From: Hydra vulgaris
Lineage: Eukaryota; Cnidaria; Hydrozoa; Anthoathecata; Hydridae
NCBI RefSeq assembly: GCF_038396675.1
Contig: NC_088930.1
Span: 34,294,501 to 34,358,500 of the forward strand
DNA length: 64,000 bases
Reading direction: 5' to 3'
Positions 55,970-64,000 of this stretch are shown piece by piece. Below the pieces are notes generated by a model. The model was not told the DNA's origin, did no database searches, and saw only the letters and a list, made by a program, of their open reading frames with translations. Made by a program: the position numbers and the translations under genes. Numbering within the stretch: the first letter of the stretch is position 1; every line of letters starts with the position of its first letter.

Positions 55970-58450
55970 TTGTTCTTTTTTCCTATACCCCCTTCTTAAA
56001 AAGTATGTCATAAAATCTTCTGACTGGCTGATTTGAATAGGTGGAGGCAGAAATCGACCAGGAATAACATGGAAGTAAGAGCTCCTTTTCAAGCACAACA
56101 TCCTGTATCTTCACATTTGACAATTTGCGTGAAATATTGACTGGTGCGCACATGAGAGGCAAACCAGTCCTGATCCTTTGATAATAGATGATAGACATCG
56201 AGCTCCGTCTTTTTGTCTGGATCGATGTACTCGACCACCTTTGTAAACGGGTCAATCATAAGACCTGAAAAGACCAAGGCACAGCTCTTTCCAGCAAATT
56301 CAAAGTTCTGTTTCTCCAAAAGAAGATCCACTGTCCTTCTTTAAATATAAGTCGCAATCCAGATAATTGACTCCTTAAGCAAATTAAGCCTTGTATATAT
56401 ATATATATTGTATTTTGATAAACAGTTGATATTAAAAATGAATTTGAACACCTTTAGAGTCTAGATGAGGTCCATAATGATCATGAGGTAGGATTAATCC
56501 CGCCTACTCTTTACTAAGTGGAGCCATCCTTCTCTCGGCTCGATTGAAAGCACTCCGTTCTGGCGCATTCGTCATGATGAATATGGTATCCAAATCGTAT
56601 GTAAGAAAATGATGAATTGCTGTAAACAAAATAAATATTTAAATTAGAAGAAACATAACTATAATGATAGATTGCAATAAAAAATTTGAAAAAGAAGTTT
56701 TGATGACTTTAGCGTATCGTGGATTTTCATCTGGTCTACCATCGACACTAAAGACAACCACTGTCTTGACCAACTTGGTCAAAGAATCTTTTGTGATAGA
56801 ATCAAAACTTTTGTGGCAGAGTCAAAAGTCGCTCAAAGTCCAATCCGTGAGCATACGCTGTCGATGATGAATGCTTTCCAGATGGAATAGCAACAAAAGT
56901 GGGACCGGAATAGGAAACTGCGTCAGATTTTCCAAGCCCATCTGGTTTGATTGCAATACCTGCGTAGACGGATGGGATGAGTTTGTGCTTTGCAGAGATA
57001 ACCCAATCATGACCAGAAAGAGAAATTCGATATTCCAAATGCATCAATATAGGAGCTTGTTTGTTGGCAGCGGTGATTCCAATAGAGATCCGAGCTTGAT
57101 CGTCTTGACTTAAAAAGCACACATCTTTGGGGCCCAAAAAAGAGCAAACTTCTTTCACATTCTTTATAGTTGTTGTACAAAATGGGCCATCCACGTGACT
57201 TGAATGGAGGTCATTTTGAGCCCGTATCAACTTGACTGGATCGCTCCGTTTTGGCAGCAAACTAGTATATAAAGTGCTTCTGCTAAGATTGTAGAGCTCA
57301 GCACCAAGCTCATCTAACAATTTAAGGCTCTTTAAAAGTAATTAAAAAACCCTATACGCTTCTGATTGTCTTTTCTCGTGGACAGCAAATCCATGTTCAG
57401 CAAGTTGAATGATGACACGCGATATCTTAGATTGTTCTACCTCAATAGTAGGGCGACCAATTCCGTCACGTACTTTAAGAGTTTTTTCACTTTCGGATGG
57501 TCAGCGAACACCTACAGTACCGAAAGAACTATACGAATTAGTTAATGTTCGTTTTCTACAATATTATTGTTGTAAATTATTATTATATGATGCGATAAAT
57601 ATTACCTGATTCATGACAGTTTTTGTTTCAGCCCTTAATTTTTGTTTTGACTTTATATTGCCAATCAACTTTTTTTAAATACTCGTGAGCTCCTGGACAT
57701 TGGCCTTTTTCTTTTTAATGGTTTCTTCTTCGGCATTGGTCTATAGGCCACTTCTTTTTCTGCTCTTCATAGCAACTATTTCTTGATTCAAACAACAATC
57801 TCTGCTTTGATTGTGTGTTGAGCATGAGTCTTGGCCTTCTTCGTCTCAATTTGAACTTTGATTTGACAATTTGAGAGGCATCTGACGTGGTATCAACGAC
57901 ATCTATTGGCTCAATAAATTGATCTGAAAAAAGCTGGAACTCTAAAGAGGATGAACTGGCATGGGAAGGGATAGATTGCTTGTTTGTTTGATGGGCCCAA
58001 AATGACATTAAAGAACCTTTTTGTTTCAAGACCATTGAGGTATACTTTTGGATTAAAGTCTTTAATTGAACCTCAAAATCTAATTTTTTTTTTAGGTGCC
58101 CCAAGAAGTCCTAACGGTCTTGTCACAGAGCACCGCGGAAGTGCATTTATTTAACCACGAAGTTTACGCCTCCTTCCTTACCGTGACGCGAAAATATGTC
58201 CAGAGCACGTTTTGAACCTGGATCTCCTGCTTATAAAGCAAGCGCTCTAACCACTGCGCCATGGCCGCACTAAAATCTTGCTTTTCCTTGATCTCATTCC
58301 ATATTTTATGGACTTTTTTTGAATATCGGCTTTTTTCTCAGACGGATGAGCATTATTGTAAGATTTTAAAAGCGAATTTAGAAAACTATTTTTATCCATA
58401 TTTTAATATACAGACAACAATGATCTTTGACAATTTTGCCACGCATTGAA
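55970..58450 (-). pseudogene. Decayed transposase of an unclassified DDE-like family
   Basis: Reading on the minus strand: about 58450-57715 N-terminal K/R-rich part (interrupted in frame by a SINE at 58082-58270); about 57480-57350 VRDGIGRPTIEVEQSKISRV; 57320-56802 LGAELYNLSRSTLYTSLLPK, CFLSQDDQARISIGITAANK, HKLIPSVYAGIAIK, YSGPTFVAIPSGKHSSSTAY; about 56760 VVVFSVDGRPDENPRYAKVI; an apparent GT..AG intron; about 56590 NAPERSAFNRAERRMAPLSK, LPHDHYGPHLD; 56331-56089 FEFAGKS, LLSKDQDWFASHVRTSQYF, IVKCEDTGCC; and in another frame RSSYFHVIPGRFLPPP. I recall this set of blocks from repetitive, uncharacterised proteins of cnidarians and other invertebrates. The D of QDDQAR and of VDGRPDE could be catalytic. 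The superfamily is unknown to me. Confidence 0.6.
58082..58270 (-). repeat. tRNA-derived SINE (family A), second copy
   Basis: On the minus strand: head GGCCATGGCGCAGTGGTTAG with box A, box-B-like GGTTCAAAACG, tail GGTGCTCTGTGACAAGA and GGCACCTAAAAAAAAAA. AAAATCT flanks both sides (58075-58081 and 58272-58278), a short target duplication. Removing it restores an open join (EKQDF to EVQLKTL) in the transposase remnant. Confidence 0.88.
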
Positions 58451-58730
58451 AAAATAAATAAAAAATATGCTTTATGTAATGATTGCTGCACAACCAATTC
58501 CCTTTAGACAATCATTTGGAATATTCGCTTTAGAAAATCATTAATAATTACTACACAAGCAATTCCCTTCGGACAAATATTTGTAAAACTCTATTTAAAA
58601 ATCATAAATGATATCAACACTATGTTCTTGGGGACGAATTTCGCAAAAAGAATTAGCATGAAAACCCGTAGCAATCAACTAATGATATATATGACCGAGA
58701 AACTACCAAGGGTTGAGCAATATATAATTA

Positions 58731-59779
58731 ACGGGTGATGCGGAAGTTATCGGACAAATCCTAATTTCATTATTTGAGCATAATAATTAGTTTTTGTGGT
58801 TTTATGCGTAGGCATAAACGTTCTATAAAATATAAACTTTATTATTTGAAACACAATTATTTAAAATGAGGTTAAAAAATCGTAAATCATTTTGAAAAGG
58901 AAGGGTTTGCTTGAAGTACAATATATGATAACCTAAATATACTTGAAACTGTTCAATCGATAGAAAGCACCCTGGTCGTTCGACATCCTGGACTAGAGAA
59001 AAGAAAGCCGAATTAACGAGACTTGTCAACAATTGAAAAGGGGTCAGTCAGAGAAAAATAGGTATTAAATTCGGTGTAAATCAATCGACAATTGGTCGTC
59101 AGTTAAAAAAAATGAATATTAAATATAGAAAACGTAAAAAGACTCCAAAATACGCTATAGAACAACAAATAAAGGCAAAGAAAAGAAGCAGGAAACTAGT
59201 TAACCAACTCTATAACACAAAATCGCTTCTAGTCATCGATGACGAAAAATACTTTTGTTTTGCAGGGGACAACATGCCTGGAAATTCTGGATACTACATA
59301 AAAACAAAAAGACATGCCCAGAAACTGTTCGTTTTATAGGAAAAGAGGAATTTTCAAAAAAATTATTAATGTAGATAGCCATATCTGACCGTGGTATGTC
59401 CGAGTCATTGTTTCGCACTTCCAAGGCTGTAGCAATCAATTCATCAATCTATATTAATGAATGTTTAGAAAAACAACTTCTTCCATTCATCACAAGTATC
59501 ATGAAGACTTTAACTATTTATTTTGGCCAGATTTAGCAAGTTCTCATTAAACTAAAACTACAAGAAATTGATTTAAACTTTTTACAGTCGCATATGAAAG
59601 GCGTCAGAGCAAAATTGAGATCAATTGCAGATGGTGGTGTTTTTTCATATAAAAAATAATATATTTTTATTAAATGATAAATGCTTTATTTAAAAAAAAT
59701 ATAATAGTAGTTTGTTTTTTTATTTATAAATAAGTTATTGACGTTTTTATTTTGTCCGATAACTTCTGCATCACCCGTT
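58731..59779 (+). mobile_element. IS630/mariner-like element, internally deleted
   Basis: Terminal inverted repeats ACGGGTGATGCGGAAGTTAT and, on the other strand, ACGGGTGATGCAGAAGTTAT, continuing CGGACAAA. The transposase remnant 59035-59665 has an HTH (VSQRKIGIKFGVNQSTIGRQ), then VIDDEKYFCFAGDNMPGNSG (first D), AISDRGMS, SIYINECLEKQLLPFI, YLFWPDLASSH (second D), then jumps to MKGVRAKLRSIADGG. The segment that should carry the third acid is deleted. Stops and one shift are present. Confidence 0.8.
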
Positions 59780-59799
59780 GAATGTAATATATTCAATAT

Positions 59800-60017
59800 A
59801 TTTATATATACAAAAATAAAATTTAAATAAATATCAGCACGAATTTCTTTCATATATTAAAACACATGTTTACATAAAAAAAATTATATAAAGTGACTTC
59901 CTTTTATGTTGACCCCCTCCCCTTGTCCTTTTTTGTCCGTTTAATCTGGACCCCCCCCCACCTTTTTATTTGCATGACGTCCTTTATGAATGGCCCCTTA
60001 CCACAACACATAAAAAT
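59800..60017. other. Short spacer with pyrimidine-rich inverted-repeat remnant
   Basis: Contains TTGACCCCCTCCCCTTGTCC, a C9 run at about 59951, and GACGTCCTTTATGAATGGCC. It resembles the decayed terminus of the small element type at 23468-23608. No gene. Confidence 0.35.
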
Positions 60018-60105
60018 TAGGTCGGGATTTTTTACCGACCTCAAACACTTTTAGGTCGGCAGTTAGGTCGGCATTGCCTAATGCCGACCCTAATTCCGAA
60101 GGTTG
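60018..60105. mobile_element. MITE-like end next to a TA tract
   Basis: Repeated AGGTCGG words, then GCATTGCCTAATGCCGACCC and TAATTCCGAAGGTTGTG directly before the TA tract. On the other strand this reads AACCTTCGGAATTAGGGTCG, like the terminus of the element at 30292-30489. Confidence 0.6.
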
Positions 60106-60106
60106 T

Positions 60107-60407
<301 letters not shown>

Positions 60408-60499
60408 AAAAGTTAAAGTACATTGCATAACTGAGATTCCAAGACTTCATTCAGATTCGCTAAGTAACAAAAAAATAGCTTTAATACTTGAATTATTCT

Positions 60500-62838
60500 G
60501 TTTTGTAAAAACAAAACATGTTCAGTTTCAAGAAAAAAAAATTCTTGCTGTCAAAACAGAAAAAATGCAACAAATAGGACTGCAAATGAGCAAAAAAACA
60601 AACGTACACTCGAAGATTGTGGTATACGAGGTATTAAAAAAAGGAGATGGGGAAAAGCCTGCAATTTCCAGATTAATTGTTACAAATTCTTCCCAGACAC
60701 GTCAAGCTTATGAAACAGTACGTTCATTAATCTAAACATAACCTTTTTTTTCATATATCTCTCCTATTATACCATTGCTAACTCTTTTACTTCATTTTCT
60801 ATAGGATGGCTTTGCAAATGAGTCTTATGAAAATTTTTTGAGCTCAGAAGAAGCACTGCTTCCTTCAAGTAGCACAATATCGGCAACAAGAATTGAAAAT
60901 GGAAACAATTTATTGGTAAATTTTGCTTTGCGAAGATTTTTTTAATAATCATTTCGAGCTTGTGTAAGTAATATACTTATTTAAATATATAATTAAAGTA
61001 TTAGTACAAAGATTAAATGGTTGAGGCAATTACTACAAGCGATCCTGCTTTGTGGGCTGAAATATATCTAAAGTAGAACGTGATTTCGTTGTTCTTCAGA
61101 GGCCTCCTAAAAATCCTTCATCTTTTCCGAGAGACTCGAATAAGAATAAGGTTCCTAAATCAGTTTTCCACGAAATAACTCGCAATTCGGAAAAAATAAA
61201 CATAGATTGGCTTGTTTAGAGTGAAACTTCTAAAATATTTCTTTGCTTTTCGTGCTCACTTTTTGGAAGTGAGCAAGCTTGCGGGGCTGGTAATCAATCG
61301 CATCTTCTATGTTGGAATGGTGACATCAATGGAAACTGGAGAAAGCTAGCTGACAAAGTAAAAAGCCACCAAAACAATCCTCACCATCGAGACTATTACA
61401 TTAAGTGGAAAACAGCGCTGGAAAGCATGGAAAATCAGTGTGGGATTGACTTTCTTGCAACTCTAGAGCTACTCGCAAAGCACAACAAGATCCTTCTGTT
61501 ACACCTAGAAGAAGTTTCTCGCAGCCAACAAGAAGGTAAACAAATTGTTGCTCATTATTAATGTTGGAGTTCTCAAAATAAAATTATCAAAGAGTGTGGA
61601 AGAAATGTCCGCGGTGCCATTATTAAAGAGGCTCATGTGGCAATTTACTATTCCATTCTTGTCGATGGAACGCCAGACATCTCTCATACTGAGCAAATTG
61701 CCTTTGTTCTCCGCTTTGCCTACTATGATGTTGATAAAAGATGGGTAGTTAAGAAGCGCTTTCTTAGGTTCGAAAATCTCGAAAAAAAGAAAGATGCAGA
61801 TATTGCCAAGCTAATTTTGGATGTCTTGGAGCAAAACGACATCGATCTGAAGAACTGCCGAAGTCGAGGATACAACAATGGTTCCAACATGTCTGGTGTG
61901 TACAAAGGAGTACAAGCGATCATTCTTCAGAGAAATTCTCAAGTTTTCTACATGCCATGCAGCGCTCATAAACTTAACCTAGCTGGTGTTCACTCCCTTG
62001 AATCTTCTGTAGAAATGAAGAACTATTTTGGCCGGATTCAGTTACTCTACAATCATTTTAGTGGAAGCCCTATACGATGGAAAATCTTGACCGAGACGAC
62101 TGGTTTGTCTCTTCATCAAACCTCGCAAACCCGATGGAGTGCACGCGTTGAGGCTGTAAAGCTGTTGGTTAAACAACCCAGAGAAATTCTTCTTTTTTAG
62201 CAAAAACTTTGGGATCTTGATTTAACTGGATCTTTTGAATGACGTAAAATCTTTGGAGAAATGGATTCAGTCATTTGAGTTTATTATCATGACAACCTTC
62301 TGGTTCAAAGCACTTCAAGTAATAAACGTGTCATTTCAATCAGAACAGTCTCTCGTTTCTATGGCTCTCAGAATCAAATAGTAGGTCGAGCGAAGAAAAA
62401 GAAGTTGAACCACCTAACGTAGAGGAGAAATGTAAAACTTTGGCGCAAATCTATGTGAGCGATGTAGATGAAGACAAACTTATTTTAGAGGTCCGTCATC
62501 TGGATACTCTGAAGCGCGCCAATCTTTTCGGTCCAAAGGAATATCTCACCTCAATGAAGCAATTAAATGGAATTTATCAGAAAGGTTTAGAGTCTCTCTT
62601 TGGATCAATATGCATTTTGTTACGTATTTTTAACATGATTTCCGTTTCTATCGCCGAAGGAGAGCAGTCTTTCAGTAAGCTTGGTCTAGTCAAAACAACA
62701 TTAAGATCTACAATGAGTGGAGACCGGTAACTAATCTTCTAGTTATATCTATTGAACACGATCTTACAAAAAGTCTGTGCTACGACAAGGTCATTGCGAT
62801 TATTGCTATGAATAAAGCCCGGAGAGTCAACTTCTCTT
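60500..62838 (+). pseudogene. Zinc-finger (TTF/DUF4371-type) hAT transposase, decayed
   Basis: From about 61080: RDFVVLQRPPKNPSSFPRDS; the zinc-finger region LCFSCSLFGSEQACG and a W-rich stretch (GNWRKLADKVKSHQNNPHHR); catalytic region 61637-62200 with YYSILVDGTPDISHTEQIAF (first D), RSRGYNNGSNMSG (usually GQGYDGAxNM; the D is N here), CSAHKLNLAGVHS and TRWSARVEAVKLL; C-terminus 62440-62838 with FNMISVSIAEGEQSFSKLGL, LRSTMSGDR, then another frame VTNLLVISIEHDL...NKARRVNFS. At least three shifts or stops. The D-to-N change at the second catalytic site would by itself kill activity. The extent 5' of 61060 is uncertain. Confidence 0.8.
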
Positions 62839-63019
62839 GAAGCATTAAAAATCTATTGCATTTAAAACTTACAGGAACTTGCAATATAAATAAAGTTCAG
62901 TAACATGTCTACTTGTGCATTTCTTTTTTAATATATTTAAAAAATTATTAGAGGCTTCCTCGACCCAACCCCTCAAAATTTAGTAAAAAAAAAATTAGTA
63001 TTTGGACAGTACTCAAACT

Positions 63020-63227
<208 letters not shown>

Positions 63228-63270
63228 CATAATTAAAATAAATACAGCACAAAAAGTAAGGTAAAGATTT

Positions 63271-63309
63271 GTGTATCAACCTGCCCCATGCTGGGGCAAG
63301 TTGATACAC
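63271..63309. repeat. Hairpin built from a pogo-type subterminal repeat
   Basis: GTGTATCAACCTGCCCCA and TGGGGCAAGTTGATACAC pair over 18 bp with one mismatch around TGC. A further direct GGGCAAGTTGATACA follows at 63316. It probably marks the end of the pogo-like element to the right. Confidence 0.8.
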
Positions 63310-63450
63310 ACCATCGGGCAAGTTGATACATTTAATAAGACTTGAAAACGAAGCTTTAAAAAACTAATTAAGTAATCAAACACAAAAGATTAAGTAAACA
63401 AATACAAAAGATTAAGTAAACAAACTAAAAAAAGATGCGTTTTTTTTTAA

Positions 63451-64000
63451 TCACTCTAAACAATTTTCACAAACAAAAGCAGAAGTACCATCTGTACATA
63501 CTTTATGGGCTTACAATTTACAGTCTACGCACTGAACCCAAGTTTCCCTTGATCTTGATCGCCGCACACAAGACAGAAAGTATCATCAATGAAAACATTT
63601 GAATTCGAAAATGAAGTCTTTACAGTTTTATTTTTTGATATGGCTGCAACCGATTTAGACTTTGGTTCTCCTTTTTTCTTTTTCTTTTGTTCTTCCAGGT
63701 CAATAGCCAGTTTTTCTGGTGTATCGATCAAAATACGTGTTTTCTCCCGCGTTTACTCAGGCTGCGTGGTCCGGCTTTAGGAAGTGGCCGCACCACATAG
63801 GGCGAGGCTATAGCTTGACTATTGGCACAAAAATAGTTCCAGCAGATGTGGAAGCTATTGGACTTTCCTTACATATCGCTAACGTTTCTGAAAGAGCTGA
63901 CGTCGACGGTCGAAATTCAAATGAAGCTAAGTTCATAGCGACGTCTACTTGAAGATGACCATTTTTTCAGCAGTATCAATTTCCTCCACGTTCAAAGCAG
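63451..64000 (-). pseudogene. Pogo-like transposase C-terminus, runs off the window
   Basis: Minus strand: about 63790 VRPLPKAGPRSLSKRGRK, then a K/D/E linker (ILIDTPEKLAIDLEEQKKKK), then a cysteine motif FCLVCGD, and after a shift WVQCVDCKL-stop-AHKVCTDG, FVCENCLE, ending at 63451. The CxxC...CxxC...H...C...CxxC pattern is a PHD-like zinc finger known at the C-terminus of some pogo/Tigger-type transposases. One shift and one nonsense codon. The catalytic domain must lie beyond 64000. Confidence 0.65.

Noticed and set aside
56664-57113. Plus-strand frames over the unclassified transposase
   Set aside because: Antisense of the minus-strand pseudogene whose blocks are clearly in the other orientation.

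Overview
This is an AT-rich metazoan nuclear window, best explained as cnidarian and probably Hydra-like. It has split genes with GT..AG introns, long (TA)n tracts, tRNA-derived SINEs, and a crowded mixture of hAT, Tc1/mariner, pogo, Kolobok, CR1-like LINE, Penelope and BEL/Pao remnants. No prokaryotic operon, rRNA gene or CRISPR array is visible. The species assignment is inference from repeat content and base composition.

The strongest host gene is a complete OS-9 homologue (ER lectin of ER-associated degradation) on the minus strand, from the start codon at 54036 to the stop at 36961. I assembled it by hand from 12 exons whose splice phases all agree (2316 coding bases, 771 residues). Its introns hold a full-length Tc1 element, two non-autonomous hAT elements, a CR1-like LINE fragment and TA microsatellites. 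About 0.7 kb beyond its stop, on the same strand, two phase-compatible exons (36255-35794) start a second, unidentified gene. Two further phase-compatible minus-strand exons (18162-17606) encode the C-terminus of an unidentified protein.

Region by region: 1.3-4.1 kb, SINE and decayed BEL/Pao pol; 5.7-7.8 kb, hairpin and an unclassified transposase-like remnant (-); 7.8-8.6 kb, (TA)n and truncated Tc1 (-); 8.9-15.6 kb, a hAT element (+) interrupted by a second hAT (-, 9168-11958, 8-bp target duplication) and a TTAA-flanked Kolobok-like element (-, 13211-14827); 17.3-18.2 kb, hairpin and host exons; 18.8-22.3 kb, CR1-like LINE with a SINE inside; 22.4-23.1 kb, Tc1 fragment; 24.4-28.1 kb, tandem repeat, (TA)n, Penelope element (-) and Tc1 (+); 28.1-30.5 kb, pogo-like element and a short inverted-repeat element between TA tracts; 30.8-33.1 kb, minisatellites; 33.8-35.1 kb, a maT-type (DD37D) mariner; 35.8-54.0 kb, host genes; 54.6-58.4 kb, tandem repeat, SINE, hairpins and a decayed unclassified transposase (-); 58.7-59.8 kb, IS630-like element; 60-63.2 kb, (TA)n and a decayed zinc-finger hAT (+); 63.3 kb to the end, pogo-like 3' part (-).

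Most reading frames are dead mobile DNA. The most notable signals are: nearly every long TA tract abuts a transposon terminus; a hammerhead-ribozyme-like core lies behind the Penelope endonuclease; a heat-shock-element-like array is carried by both Tc1 copies; and a transposase remnant has seven premature stops that are all TAA/TAG.
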